Shown here: positions 27,731 to 36,863 of the stretch, one piece after another | Layout of the letters: every line of letters begins with the position of its first letter | Position numbering within the stretch: position 1 is the stretch's first letter | Assembly (NCBI RefSeq): GCF_014651815.1 | Contig: NZ_BMXP01000003.1 | Location: 248,001-312,000, forward strand | Direction of reading: 5' to 3' | Source: Alteromonas halophila | GTDB lineage: Bacteria; Pseudomonadota; Gammaproteobacteria; Enterobacterales; Alteromonadaceae | DNA length: 64,000 nucleotides | Translations under genes and position numbers: made by a program | Notes under the pieces: model-generated | The model's database searches: none | The model's input: only the letters and a program-made list of their open reading frames with translations | Told to the model about the DNA's origin: nothing

Positions 27731-28183
27731 TTATGCTTCTTTGATGATAATCACTTTAATAGAAGTGGTTACGTCAGAGTGCAGTTGCAGGTCGATATCG
27801 AACTCACCAGTTTCACGCAGTGTGCCGGCTGGCAGGCGAACTTCTGATTTCTGTACTTCAACACCGGCCGCAGTGATTGCGTCTGCGATGTCACGAGTAC
27901 CGATTGAACCAAACAGTTTGCCTTCTTCACCCGCTGGTGCAGCAATAGTGACTTCACCCAGCTCGTTAATTTTCTCGGCACGCGCTTCGGCAGCAGACAG
28001 CTCTTCAGCGATTTTCGCTTCCAGCTCGGCACGACGTGCTTCGAATTTTTCAACGTTATCTTTAGTTGCAGGAACTGCTTTGCCCTGAGGGAAAAGGAAG
28101 TTACGTGCAAAACCAGATTTTACTGAGACTTGGTCGCCCAGACCGCCAAGATTGGCGATTTTATCTAACAGGATGATTTCCAT
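27731..28183 (-). CDS. rplI: 50S ribosomal protein L9
   Basis: Binds the base of the L1 stalk on the 50S subunit. The N-terminal signature [20 protein letters not shown] and [17 protein letters not shown] is followed by the long connecting helix ([20 protein letters not shown]) and the C-terminal domain. Length 150 is normal. It is the last gene of the rpsF-rpsR-rplI unit, 26 bases after rpsR, and ends at the bidirectional terminator. Confidence 0.98.
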   Translation of the reverse strand: MEIILLDKIANLGGLGDQVSVKSGFARNFLFPQGKAVPATKDNVEKFEARRAELEAKIAEELSAAEARAEKINELGEVTIAAPAGEEGKLFGSIGTRDIADAITAAGVEVQKSEVRLPAGTLRETGEFDIDLQLHSDVTTSIKVIIIKEA

Positions 28184-28209
28184 CGATGTTACCCCTTAAT
28201 CTTCGCCAA

Positions 28210-28437
28210 TTACTTGTGTGAATCAGTGTACGGAAGCAGCGCAAGGAAACGCGCACGCTTGATTGCTGAAGACAGCTGACGCTGATACTTCGCACTGGTA
28301 CCGGTAATACGGCTAGGGACAATCTTACCGCTCTCTGTAACGTAGTTTTTCAGAGTAGCGATATCTTTGTAATCAATTTCTGTTACGCCTTCTGCAGTGA
28401 AACGGCAGAACTTACGACGTCTGAAAAATCGAGCCAT
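28210..28437 (-). CDS. rpsR: 30S ribosomal protein S18
   Basis: Small-subunit protein that pairs with S6. The 75-residue sequence shows [20 protein letters not shown] and the conserved [20 protein letters not shown] followed by [12 protein letters not shown] single Cys is kept near the N-terminus. It begins only 11 bases after the rpsF stop; no priB gene lies between them, unlike the E. coli order. Confidence 0.98.
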   Translation of the reverse strand: MARFFRRRKFCRFTAEGVTEIDYKDIATLKNYVTESGKIVPSRITGTSAKYQRQLSSAIKRARFLALLPYTDSHK

Positions 28438-28448
28438 GATAGTTCTCC

Positions 28449-28847
28449 TTATGCGTTATCTTCAGTGGATTCAGTTTTCTTCTCTGCAGCAGGCTTTGAT
28501 GCAGAGTCGTCACGACGCTCACGACGAGGCTCTTCCTTCATCATAGGAGAAGCTTCAGTCACAGCAGACTTCGTGCGCATAACCATGTTACGCAGGACGA
28601 CATCGTTGAAGCGGAACGCATTTTCCAGCTCTTCGATCGCTTCGGCAGTTGATTCCGCGTTGATCAGAACGTAGTGGGCTTTGTGCAGCTTCTCGATTGG
28701 GTATGCCAGTTGACGGCGGCCCCAGTCTTCCATGCGGTGAATCTGTCCACCGTCTTGCTTAAGGATTGTGGTATAACGCTCGATCATACCAGGTACTTGT
28801 TCACTCTGGTCAGGGTGAACCATAAATACGATTTCGTAATGACGCAT
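28449..28847 (-). CDS. rpsF: 30S ribosomal protein S6
   Basis: Binds S18 on the platform of the small subunit. The N-terminus [20 protein letters not shown], the core VHRM-like [19 protein letters not shown] and AHYVLINAE are diagnostic. Length 132 is normal, with an acidic, Lys/Ala-rich C-terminal tail where the protein is glutamylated in E. coli (the tail here ends in SxEDNA, so this is not assured). It is the first gene of the unit; its promoter would lie in 28848-28950. Confidence 0.98.
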   Translation of the reverse strand: MRHYEIVFMVHPDQSEQVPGMIERYTTILKQDGGQIHRMEDWGRRQLAYPIEKLHKAHYVLINAESTAEAIEELENAFRFNDVVLRNMVMRTKSAVTEASPMMKEEPRRERRDDSASKPAAEKKTESTEDNA

Positions 28848-28993
28848 TATTGCTCCTTACGGTTGTCGCCTCGACAGTACAGCCAGACTGTATAGAGACA
28901 AGGAACGAAATTAGGGTGGCTGTAAGGGCGCGCATTATACGCACAGAATGTACGCTGCACAAGCATTAATCACAGCGCCTTGCAGACAGCGCA

Positions 28994-29473
28994 TTAATCG
29001 CCGCCAGCGAGTACCCCCGCCGTGTTAAGCATCACATGCATGAGCAGTGTGGCAAAAAATCCTGTGGTATTTGAATAACGTTGATATTTCAAAAATAATC
29101 GCGCCATCAGGAAGAACAGCATCATCGTTGTTATGCCCCAAAATGGCGTAATGATAGCGTGCAGTGTTCCTGCAAGCGCCCCGCATATTCCTGTAATTAT
29201 TGCGTCCGGTATCGCGTGCTTCTGTAACCCGACAATTAACATCACGAGCAATGCGTTTTCAATGAGGGGAGTTAAAACAGCAATGCCAAAAACCTCTGCC
29301 GGCGTTGGCGACGCGGGGGTTTGAAAATTCTGCACTTCACCGGTAAAGCCGGACAGGTCGGCCAGCCACACGATAAGCAGGATGTATATTGCGAAAACAG
29401 CGGAATACCCTGCTATATCCGCGATAAAGCGCGGTACCATTTTCCATTTGAGCTGATAGTACCGCACTGCCAA
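28994..29473 (-). CDS. CPBP-like membrane protease/immunity protein
   Basis: A 159-residue protein with about five membrane helices. It resembles the CPBP (Abi) family of intramembrane proteases: ending motifs FGIAVLTPLIENALL (position of the EExxxR motif, here degenerate as IENALL), LHAIITPFWG (conserved His) and HVMLNTAG (HxxxN). The loss of the double Glu argues for a non-catalytic or diverged member. It begins 2 bases after the stop of the small peptide gene upstream, so the two are one transcript. CPBP-type proteins often protect producers of bacteriocins; whether this one does is inference. Confidence 0.65.
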   Translation of the reverse strand: MAVRYYQLKWKMVPRFIADIAGYSAVFAIYILLIVWLADLSGFTGEVQNFQTPASPTPAEVFGIAVLTPLIENALLVMLIVGLQKHAIPDAIITGICGALAGTLHAIITPFWGITTMMLFFLMARLFLKYQRYSNTTGFFATLLMHVMLNTAGVLAGGD

Positions 29474-29475
29474 CC

Positions 29476-29664
29476 CTATTTATACATGCTGGACCGGCGC
29501 GCCTGATTCATCTGCCCGCCCGTGGACGAACGGGGTGTAATTGCCCCAAAACCACCTGACAATGCCTCCCATGCCAGACTGCCAGTAAACCAGCTCACTA
29601 CCGTGCGGTAAACGAGATTACCACTTCTGACCCGATTAACTTCCCTGTCATTAAGCTTTCTCAT
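29476..29664 (-). CDS. 62-residue bacteriocin-like peptide, GG-type leader
   Basis: Starts at the ATG at 29664 with AGGGA upstream; a longer frame to 29733 exists but has no ribosome binding site. The first 15 residues, MRKLNDREVNRVRSG, have the layout of a double-glycine leader (LxxxEVxxVxxG/S-G). The remaining 47 residues form a core with VVSWFTGSLAWEALSGGFGA, small and aromatic residues followed by a basic, Ser/Gln-rich end. No Cys is present, so lanthionine or disulfide types are excluded. It lies 2 bases before the CPBP-like gene. No ABC peptidase-exporter is adjacent, so a transporter elsewhere would be needed. Family not recognised. Confidence 0.5.
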   Translation of the reverse strand: MRKLNDREVNRVRSGNLVYRTVVSWFTGSLAWEALSGGFGAITPRSSTGGQMNQARRSSMYK

Positions 29665-29792
29665 TATCTTTCCCTGCCTGCGCTGCCAAATTGCAGCACA
29701 ACCAGTATCTAAAATAATGACAGCCGGTAACACTGATCGTTGGATAGGTTTTAGAGATTACGGGGAGATATCAGGGACGATGCAAACACGAT

Positions 29793-30266
29793 TTAACGTA
29801 GCAGCAGGCGCTCATCAATAGCCACAAACTCACTGGCGGCATTAATAAGCGATACGGCGGTCAGAGCTTCCACGCCGTACACCTCTACCCGCTTGCCTTT
29901 TTGTCTTAAGCGTTCTGCCAGTAACGCAAAGTCGCCATCGCCGGACACCAGCACGATCACGTCCACGGCATCAGCCCAGTCCATGGCATCAATGGTGATC
30001 CCTACGTCCCAGTCGCCTTTGGCCGAGCCATCGGCGCGCTGGATATAAGGCTTTAAGCGCACGTCGAAACCGATCGCGCGAAGGATATTCTGAAACTGCC
30101 GCTGCTTCTCATCGCTGCGATCAATGGCATAGGCTATCGCTTTGCGCACCTGCCGGTTGTGCACTGCCTTTGCCCAGAACCGGTTGTAGTCAAAATTTTT
30201 GCCAAAGGCGTCACGGGTGGTGTAGTACACATTTTGCACATCGACGAAGATGGCGACGTCCTGCAT
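29793..30266 (-). CDS. NYN/PIN-like (DUF88, LabA-type) protein
   Basis: 157 residues of the NYN domain, a metal-dependent nuclease fold. Acidic motifs are AIFVDVQNVYYT at the N-terminus, KGDWDVGITIDAMDWADAVD in the middle, and VSGDGDFALLAERLRQKGK, which together form the active-site Asp cluster. The protein is likely a ribonuclease acting on an unknown RNA. No partner is apparent in the neighbours; the next gene is 42 bases upstream on the same strand. Confidence 0.85.
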   Translation of the reverse strand: MQDVAIFVDVQNVYYTTRDAFGKNFDYNRFWAKAVHNRQVRKAIAYAIDRSDEKQRQFQNILRAIGFDVRLKPYIQRADGSAKGDWDVGITIDAMDWADAVDVIVLVSGDGDFALLAERLRQKGKRVEVYGVEALTAVSLINAASEFVAIDERLLLR

Positions 30267-30308
30267 TTACCTGTTCCTTATATGAAGACCAGAGTTCATT
30301 AACTGCAC

Positions 30309-31094
30309 TCAGCCAAACAGGCCACATAACACCTGTTTAAAACAAAAGTCATCGAAATGATTCGGAAAAAAGACACCGGTGCTTTTGCCACCCGCATGAA
30401 ACTCCAGTGACAAGGTATGCTCATCGATGACATTGCCCTGCACGTTATTTTTACTGTGAGTGTAATGATCAATGATAATAAATTTGGCGTTTCTGTTGAG
30501 TCCAGTCAACGTTTCCACCAGATGGCTGACTGTGCCTGGACTTTGCCTTTCAGGCATAGCAAACGCATGTGTGAAGCCTTCTGCCCAGCCAGGCCGTTTA
30601 TGAGGCTCGTTGATAAGCGTAATGAGGTAGCAGATATTCTGGTTAGATTCTGCACAGGATAAGAATCGCTGACAGCAGCGCGACAGGTACGCATAGTCTT
30701 CCGCACTATCAAGCGGGTTTTTATGGTTAAACAGGTTTGCATGATAACGGGCATGTCCAGCCGATTTCCCATCTGCACTGGCATAGATTTGTGTTTTGTC
30801 CAGGAAGGCGGCAAACCTGTCAGCTAAACAATCAAGAATAATTTCCGGTGAGCTGAACACCCAGTCGAAGGGAAAAGACGCCTTTTTAAGACCAAGCTGC
30901 TTTAGATACCAGGCCGTGCTGCAATTTTCGCCCAAGGAGATAAACGTAGTCTTGTCTGACTTTGTACCTACAAAGCTAGCCAGAAGTCGCTGCACCTGTG
31001 TCGCCTGCCGCAGAGCGTCTGTTCTTTCAGTACCGGGGCAAGACTTGCTGAAGTCGAGTTGGGTACGTGTGAGATTAGGTGCTGCTGACTGCAT
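30309..31094 (-). CDS. DUF1796-type papain-fold protein
   Basis: 261 residues from the ATG at 31094, preceded by GGAGG; a longer frame to 31277 has no support and overlaps the next gene. The family core ISLGENCSTAWYLKQLGL, followed by KKASFPFDWVFSSPEIIL, matches the putative papain-like cysteine peptidases of DUF1796 (Cys in GENCS, Asp in FDW, His in FNHKN). No signal peptide. It lies 16 bases after a small hypothetical gene, so the two may be coexpressed. Such proteins are often found next to glycosyltransferase or capsule genes, which are absent here. Confidence 0.75.
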   Translation of the reverse strand: MQSAAPNLTRTQLDFSKSCPGTERTDALRQATQVQRLLASFVGTKSDKTTFISLGENCSTAWYLKQLGLKKASFPFDWVFSSPEIILDCLADRFAAFLDKTQIYASADGKSAGHARYHANLFNHKNPLDSAEDYAYLSRCCQRFLSCAESNQNICYLITLINEPHKRPGWAEGFTHAFAMPERQSPGTVSHLVETLTGLNRNAKFIIIDHYTHSKNNVQGNVIDEHTLSLEFHAGGKSTGVFFPNHFDDFCFKQVLCGLFG

Positions 31095-31110
31095 GCGTCC
31101 TCCAGCAGAT

Positions 31111-31431
31111 CTATCGGAATGTTGGCGCTGTGTGCACACTGACACCCAGTTTGTCTGCCACGCCACCCATGACTTGCGCCTGACCAATAATTCGCCCCTT
31201 ACCTGAAGCATTCCACTGACAGTCCAGGGTACTTGTGCCTTTGCGCAGCTTCCCCTTCCAGTCCGGCAGACTAGCATCGAAAGCGCGGTACGTATTTGTC
31301 AGCTCCCAGCCGTCTTCCCGGTAATTGCGAAGAACCACAGCAAACTGCTCAGCAGAGAGATTTTCAATAATCCGCCAGTTGTTTCGCCTGTATTTTAACT
31401 CTACATATTTCCGCGCTAACGCTTTAAACAC
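31111..31431 (-). CDS. Small hypothetical protein (106 residues)
   Basis: A 106-residue basic protein starting MFKALARKYVELKYRRNNWR, with no signal peptide or membrane segment. No known family recognised. The spacing of 16 bases to the DUF1796 gene on the same strand and a continuous frame support it as a real gene. The middle part (REDGWELTNTYRAFD) has the flavour of a short alpha/beta domain, but nothing more can be said. Confidence 0.55.
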   Translation of the reverse strand: MFKALARKYVELKYRRNNWRIIENLSAEQFAVVLRNYREDGWELTNTYRAFDASLPDWKGKLRKGTSTLDCQWNASGKGRIIGQAQVMGGVADKLGVSVHTAPTFR

Positions 31432-31698
31432 ATAATCACCAGTTGTTTTTCAAAGATTGAGCTTAACAAACGTTAACGTGGTGCAATACAGGCCCGTGAC
31501 ATGTTTATTCGCCGCTGTTTACACTAAAACTCATCCGGGTATTGTCGCCGGCCCGGTCCGGACGCGATAAACGCCGTATGCGGTCTCGAAAACGATACGA
31601 GTAAACCGCGCTTGCGTCAAATATAGCCGGACGAAGCGCCTTTGATGCCATCGCGTCATACGGATATGCGATCATTACCTGTACAGCCACCGATGGCA

Positions 31699-32613
31699 TT
31701 ACTCAATACTGCCGTTTCCAGTCGATACCAGCACAGCTACCCCTGCCAGTGCAGCCAGAGACCAGATAAGCGTACGCCAGCTTGCCCTTTCTCCCATGAC
31801 CCAGGCCACCCCGAGGCTCATAATGGCGCTGGTTGCGATAAGGGTTTGTACCACCGCCGCTTTGGCATGGGCAAAGGCCAGCATTTGCAGGAAGATAGCC
31901 GCCGTGGTGCCCAGCAGTGTAGCGATAAAAAAGGTACTCCACAGCCGGCCATGTGATTGCCCGCGCATCACTGACGGTTTGGGTAATACCGGCGTACGGG
32001 TTGCCCCTATTAATATGGCCACCAGCGCCAGTCCGCCAATCAGACGGTACATGGCGGCACTGGCCGCATCAACATCGCCACCTGCCAGAATATCGCGGCT
32101 GATTACCGCGCCAATGGCCTGACAGACCGCCGCCCCCACGCCGAACAGGTAGCCTTTTGATGCCACAATATGCGTGGCCGTACGCTTATTGCTTTTGATT
32201 ACCATGTCGACTGAGAACAGAATAATGCCCACACCCAGCCATTGCTGCCAGGTGATCCACTCGGCTATCCAGCCCATAGCCAGCAGCGCGGTAAAAATCG
32301 GGGCCAGTGTTTCGGCCACCAGCACTGCCTGACTATCACCAATGGTGGTGAGTGCTTTGAAGAAAAACGTATCGCCGATGCCAATACCAATTACCCCGCT
32401 GAGTAACAGCCAGAACAAAGCCTCATTATCGATGGTTTGCGACGGCGTTAACCAGAGTGTAATCACGAGCAGCAGCACGACTGAGATTGTGCCTTTCCAG
32501 AAATTCATGGCAAGCGGCGTGAACACCTGTCCCGTTCCCCGAAACAACCGCGCGGCGATTGCCCAGCATAACGCTGTACCTAGTGCTGCCAGTATACCCA
32601 TTGATTGATTCAC
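31699..32613 (-). CDS. EamA-family drug/metabolite transporter
   Basis: 304-residue inner-membrane protein with ten hydrophobic segments in two halves (for example GILAALGTALCWAIAARLF and GAAVCQAIGAVISRDILAG), the two EamA repeats of the DMT superfamily. It lies alone, leftward, 267 bases from the next gene on that side. Substrate unknown; members of the family export amino acids and other metabolites. The gap 31432-31698 holds a 64-codon frame starting inside the end of this gene, which I do not accept. Confidence 0.85.
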   Translation of the reverse strand: MNQSMGILAALGTALCWAIAARLFRGTGQVFTPLAMNFWKGTISVVLLLVITLWLTPSQTIDNEALFWLLLSGVIGIGIGDTFFFKALTTIGDSQAVLVAETLAPIFTALLAMGWIAEWITWQQWLGVGIILFSVDMVIKSNKRTATHIVASKGYLFGVGAAVCQAIGAVISRDILAGGDVDAASAAMYRLIGGLALVAILIGATRTPVLPKPSVMRGQSHGRLWSTFFIATLLGTTAAIFLQMLAFAHAKAAVVQTLIATSAIMSLGVAWVMGERASWRTLIWSLAALAGVAVLVSTGNGSIE

Positions 32614-32834
32614 ACCTGTCTGCTAGCTGAAAGTGTCCGACAGACCCATACACCTGTCGGCAAAGCGCGCTAGTGTAGCCAGCCCGCCGCATTATATGCA
32701 AGCGCAGGCTGGTTACCCGGTGTCAGAATGGATTGAGGATATAGTCCGGTTGCTGCAGCTGGGCGTGTGCAGTCGTAGCGCCACGGGGACCCGGTAAGCG
32801 CAAGCAAAACCCTGCGCGTACGCTACGCCGTCAC

Positions 32835-33590
32835 CTACAGTTCTCTGACCCAGATATTTCTGAAGCTCACCGGGTTGGAATGGTCCTGCAACTGCAGCGG
32901 TGCACAGCCGTGCGCCTCATATGAGGGCGCGCCAATCCACTCGGTTTTTCCCTGTACCTCAACGTGATGCTGGATCACTACGCCATTGTGCAACACCGTG
33001 ATATAGGCCGGACTGGTGAGCTCACCATCGCTGAACTCAGGTGCGGTATACAGGATATCGTAGGTTTGCCACTCCCCAGGAGCACGCATAGCATTGACCA
33101 GCGGAATATGCTGCTTATACACAGCCCCGGCCTGGCCGTTGGGGTAGGTTTTGTTGTCATAGGAATCCAGGATCTGCACTTCGTAGCGTTGCTGGAAAAA
33201 CACGCCACTGTTATTGCGCTGCTGCCCCTCAAGCCCTTCAACGTCACTTGGTGTGCGCCATTCCATATGCAGCTGAATATCACAGAAGGCCTGCCTGGTT
33301 TTTATATCGCCGGTGCCGGGTTTAACCGTCATCACACCATCTTTGACCTGCCATTCGGCAGCCCCCTGCTTTACTGACTCCCAGGCAGACAGGTCTTCAC
33401 CATTAAACAGCACAATGGCATCTGACGGCGGCTGATTGGGCGGGGCACTGACCACCTCGGGTACCGGCTCCCACACTTCGGTCTTTGCCGCCTGCTGTTC
33501 ACGGGTTAACTGATCATTGCTGGCCAGGGCGCTACCTGTCAGGCCGGCCACAATGGTCCCAAGGACTACACGTCGTAACGTTGGTTGCAT
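32835..33590 (-). CDS. Secreted DUF1080 3-keto-disaccharide hydrolase-like protein
   Basis: 251 residues with a signal peptide ([19 protein letters not shown]). The mature part is the DUF1080 beta-sandwich, with [20 protein letters not shown] near the start, [20 protein letters not shown] in the middle, and the C-terminal [14 protein letters not shown], all typical. DUF1080 enzymes cleave 3-keto-glycosides by elimination or hydrolysis. Here the gene is last in a leftward operon with a GMC oxidoreductase and Tat-targeted subunit, which supports that role in the periplasm. It follows the small oxidoreductase subunit by 20 bases. Confidence 0.88.
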   Translation of the reverse strand: MQPTLRRVVLGTIVAGLTGSALASNDQLTREQQAAKTEVWEPVPEVVSAPPNQPPSDAIVLFNGEDLSAWESVKQGAAEWQVKDGVMTVKPGTGDIKTRQAFCDIQLHMEWRTPSDVEGLEGQQRNNSGVFFQQRYEVQILDSYDNKTYPNGQAGAVYKQHIPLVNAMRAPGEWQTYDILYTAPEFSDGELTSPAYITVLHNGVVIQHHVEVQGKTEWIGAPSYEAHGCAPLQLQDHSNPVSFRNIWVREL

Positions 33591-33610
33591 AACTTCACTC
33601 CTTTATAGGC

Positions 33611-34225
33611 TTACGTGGCCCAGGCTTTATCGCCTTCTTTATAGTCTAAATCGCCGTCATAGTAGCCAGGAACCGGCACATACCGCAGCGTCTTGGTGGC
33701 CCCAGTTTCTGAGGTAAAAAAGCTAAACAGGGTCAGTTGTTTTAGCAGCGTAAAATAGTGCGGCGGGGTAAACGTAGTGCCGGCTTCCCAGCGACTGGGC
33801 TTACTGCTTTCAATGCCATATATGCCCCGCGCCGTGTTGTAGGCTGTTGCCTCAGAATCCAGCTTATTGAAGAGCGTCAGACGCTGCTCCTTGCTCAGCG
33901 AAATAAACGCTTCGCCAAACTGCTTCTGACTGGCTGTGTTGATCGCTGTCAGGCCTTCACGAAAGGTTTTCTGCAGCGCAGGCGGATAACAATCTGTCAC
34001 GATCACGGCAATAGTGGCGCCGACGTTGGCCGCTTTGGCTCCCGGCGTATCCGTGGCAGGCACAATGACTTCGCTTGCCTCATTGATAAACGCCACGTCC
34101 GTTTTATTAAACAGGGTTTCGCTTAAGGGCACCGGATCGCGTAATGTGTACGCCAGTGCGTCCCCCCCGACCATTGCGACACCTGTCGCACTGGCAATCA
34201 GCTTTAATAATTCCCGGCGATGCAT
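33611..34225 (-). CDS. Gluconate 2-dehydrogenase subunit 3-like, Tat signal
   Basis: 204 residues. The start MHRRELLKLIASATGVAMVG has a twin-arginine signal, and the rest is the helical gluconate_2-dehydrogenase subunit 3 domain (NEASEVIVPATDTPGAKAAN). In related enzymes this small subunit carries the flavoprotein partner, which has no signal of its own, across the membrane by the Tat system. The start codon overlaps the stop of the GMC gene (shared base 34225), so the two are made together. Confidence 0.87.
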   Translation of the reverse strand: MHRRELLKLIASATGVAMVGGDALAYTLRDPVPLSETLFNKTDVAFINEASEVIVPATDTPGAKAANVGATIAVIVTDCYPPALQKTFREGLTAINTASQKQFGEAFISLSKEQRLTLFNKLDSEATAYNTARGIYGIESSKPSRWEAGTTFTPPHYFTLLKQLTLFSFFTSETGATKTLRYVPVPGYYDGDLDYKEGDKAWAT

Positions 34226-35910
34226 TATAAGTTCCCCTTTTTCAGTTCACTGACCGCAAAATCAGCAGCTCTTGCCGTCAGTGCCATATAGGTCAGCGAT
34301 GGATTGACGCAGGAGCCGGAGGTCATACAGGCGCCATCGGTAACAAACACATTAGGCGCATCCCACACCTGATTATGGGCGTTGAGCACAGAAGATTTAG
34401 GATCGCGTCCCATGCGTGCGGTGCCCATTTCATGGATCCCCATGCCAGGTGCGTAGTCAGATTCAAAGCCACGCACATTGGTCATGCCTGCCGCTTCAAA
34501 CATCTCCACTGCATCCTGCTGCATATCCTTGCGCATTTTGATTTCATTCTCGCCAATGGCCACATCCATGGCCAGGACAGGCAGCCCCCATTTATCCGTG
34601 ACATTCTTATCCAGATAAATACGGTTTTCATGATAGGGCAGCATTTCGCCAAACGCAGTCATGCCAATTTGCCACGGCCCCGGCGAACTGAGCGCGTCTT
34701 TTAAATCAGCACCAACCCCCAGTTCGGCGACACCACGACGCCACCCCTGCCGGCTGGCACTGCCCTGATAACCAAAGCCGCGCACATAATCGCGTTTGTC
34801 CGTGCCCCAGTTCCTGAACCGCGGGACATAAAAGCCCGTGGGCCTGCGCCCATAGTGGTATTTATCGTCGTAACCTTCTGCATCGGCATACGCACCCACC
34901 CGGAAGTGGTGGTCCATCACGTTGTGGCCCAGCTCGCCGGAACTGCTGCCTAGTCCGCCTTCCCACACATCGGTGGCCGAATTCATCAGCAGCCAGGCGG
35001 AATTAAATGCCGACGCATTTACAAACACCAGACGGCTTTTAAATACATAAGTTTCGTTGGTCTCAGCATCAATCACCTCAACCCCCACGGCGCGCTTCTT
35101 GTCTTTATCGTAGAGGATCTCCTTTACAATAGAGAAAGGCCGCAGAGTCAGATTGCCGGTCTTCATGGCCGCGGGCAGCGTCGATGACTGAGTACTGAAG
35201 TACGCGCCAAACGGACAGCCAAGCCAGCATTTAGCCCGGTACTGACAATTTACCCGGCCTTCATCCGGCTTGGCTTCGGTCATGTTCGAGGTACGCCCGG
35301 GAATAATGTGACGCGCGCCTTTAAACGCTTTTTTGACCCGCGCCGCCACATCTTTCTCAACAATATTAAGCGGCATTGGCGGCTGAAACTGGCCGTCCGG
35401 CAGCACATCAAGACCATCGCGACTACCGCTGATACCGGCAAATTTTTCGACATAGTCGTACCAGGGTGCTACGTCTTCGTAACGAATCGGCCAGTCCACG
35501 GCAATGCCTTCTTTGGAATTGGCCTCGAAGTCGGCTTTATTTAACCGGTAACTCTGACGTCCCCATAGTAAAGACCGCCCGCCTACATGGTAACCGCGAT
35601 ACCAGTCGAAGCGCTTCTTCTCTACGTAGGGGTTATCTTTTTCATTCGCCCACATGCCAAACGTGGATTCGTTTAGCGGATAATCACGTTTCAGCACAGG
35701 ATAATTGTCTTTCATCTCCTGCGTGGGTAAATCCCGGTGCGGATAATCCCAGGCTTCTTTGTGGGCGTTTTTGTAGTCCTTAATATGCTCGATATTCTGT
35801 CCGCGTTCCAGCATCAGCACTTTCAGCCCTTTTTCGGTCAGCTCTTTGGCCGCCCAGCCGCCGCTAATGCCGCTACCAACAACGATTGCATCGTAGTCAT
35901 TTGTTGCCAT
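34225..35910 (-). CDS. GMC-type flavoprotein oxidoreductase (glycoside 3-dehydrogenase type)
   Basis: 561 residues from the ATG at 35910, with AGGGG 7 bases upstream; a frame extending to 35934 is not needed. It has an FAD-binding Rossmann motif VVGSGISGGWAAKELTEKG, a Cys-rich stretch QYRAKCWLGCPFGAYFST, and the GMC_oxred_C end with GIHEMGTARMGRDP and CVNPSLTYMALTARA carrying the catalytic His and Asn. With subunit 3 downstream it resembles the catalytic subunit of glucose/gluconate and glycoside 3-dehydrogenases. No cytochrome c subunit gene is adjacent, so the electron acceptor is not visible. Confidence 0.9.
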   Translation of the reverse strand: MATNDYDAIVVGSGISGGWAAKELTEKGLKVLMLERGQNIEHIKDYKNAHKEAWDYPHRDLPTQEMKDNYPVLKRDYPLNESTFGMWANEKDNPYVEKKRFDWYRGYHVGGRSLLWGRQSYRLNKADFEANSKEGIAVDWPIRYEDVAPWYDYVEKFAGISGSRDGLDVLPDGQFQPPMPLNIVEKDVAARVKKAFKGARHIIPGRTSNMTEAKPDEGRVNCQYRAKCWLGCPFGAYFSTQSSTLPAAMKTGNLTLRPFSIVKEILYDKDKKRAVGVEVIDAETNETYVFKSRLVFVNASAFNSAWLLMNSATDVWEGGLGSSSGELGHNVMDHHFRVGAYADAEGYDDKYHYGRRPTGFYVPRFRNWGTDKRDYVRGFGYQGSASRQGWRRGVAELGVGADLKDALSSPGPWQIGMTAFGEMLPYHENRIYLDKNVTDKWGLPVLAMDVAIGENEIKMRKDMQQDAVEMFEAAGMTNVRGFESDYAPGMGIHEMGTARMGRDPKSSVLNAHNQVWDAPNVFVTDGACMTSGSCVNPSLTYMALTARAADFAVSELKKGNL

Positions 35911-35954
35911 TTTGTGTCCCCTTAGCGCCTGCAACGCGCCAGCTAAAATAAATA

Positions 35955-36863
35955 TCAGACATCACAAATCGCTATTGCCTGCTCAAGCGAGGCAAGCTTG
36001 CCTGCATCTGAATTAGGTGTCGGTATAAATTCCTGTGCCAGATACCCCGTGAAACCCGTGTCCACAATGGCGCGCGCGATGGCGGGATAATTCAGTTCCT
36101 GCGTATCACCAATCTCATGACGTCCGGGCACGCCGGCAGTATGAAAGTGACCAAAATAGTCGCTGTTTTCCCGTATGGTGCGGATAATGTCACCTTCACT
36201 AATTTGCATGTGGTAGATGTCATACAACAGCGAGAAATGCCGACTCCCCAGTTTGTCGCAAAGCGCAATCCCCCAGGCCGAGTTGTCGGCCATGTAGTCG
36301 GGATGATCGACTTTGGAATTAAACAGCTCCATGAAAATCGTCACATTGCGTTTTTCGGCATGCGGCAGGATACGCTTCAGCCCCTGCGCCATGTTCTCAA
36401 GTCCTGTCTGCGGATCCATGCCCCGCGCATTACCACTGAAACAAATCAGGTTTTGATAACCCGCGTCGGCGACCAGATCAATATGTTTGAGGTATCGCTC
36501 TGTCAGCGCATCGTGAAACGCAGGGTCTATCCAGCCATCTTCCAGGCTGAGTTCTGCGCCGTTGCACATGGATGAGTCGATACCATGACGTTTCAGCACC
36601 GGCCAGTCATCCGGACCAACCAGATCGATAGCACTGAACCCAAGACGCTTCACTTCCTGACACAGTGTCTCAATGTCCAGATGCCCGTATGTCCAGCGAC
36701 TGACGGAATGATTCACGTTACCTTTCAGGGAGGCCTTTGCTGTGGTCATCGCAGTCTCCTTTGCCGCTTTAGCCGACATCGCTGGCATGGCAGACAATGA
36801 GGCCAGCCCTACCCCCGCCATGCCAACCTGCTTAAGTAGTGAACGACGATTTGCATCACACAT
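35955..36863 (-). CDS. Tat-exported TIM-barrel sugar isomerase/epimerase
   Basis: 302 residues starting at MCDANRRSLLKQVGMAGVG, a twin-arginine signal; a longer in-frame start at 36983 would lie inside the upstream permease and hide it. The mature part is an AP-endonuclease-2/xylose-isomerase-like TIM barrel, resembling hydroxypyruvate isomerase: GFSAIDLVGPDDWPVLKRHG, MELFNSKVDHPDYMADN, SLLYDIYHMQISEGD, HFHTAGVPGRHEIG. The metal ligands Glu, Asp, His, Glu can be seen. Its start overlaps the permease gene by 8 bases. In the 3-keto-sugar context it may isomerise or cleave the oxidised sugar in the periplasm. Confidence 0.85.
   Translation of the reverse strand: MCDANRRSLLKQVGMAGVGLASLSAMPAMSAKAAKETAMTTAKASLKGNVNHSVSRWTYGHLDIETLCQEVKRLGFSAIDLVGPDDWPVLKRHGIDSSMCNGAELSLEDGWIDPAFHDALTERYLKHIDLVADAGYQNLICFSGNARGMDPQTGLENMAQGLKRILPHAEKRNVTIFMELFNSKVDHPDYMADNSAWGIALCDKLGSRHFSLLYDIYHMQISEGDIIRTIRENSDYFGHFHTAGVPGRHEIGDTQELNYPAIARAIVDTGFTGYLAQEFIPTPNSDAGKLASLEQAIAICDV

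Noticed and set aside
31505..31699. 64-codon minus-strand frame after the EamA gene
   Set aside because: Starts inside the end of the transporter gene, has no clear ribosome binding site and no recognisable domain.
34014..34253. 79-codon plus-strand frame over the subunit 3 gene
   Set aside because: Opposite strand of a supported gene; no start signal.
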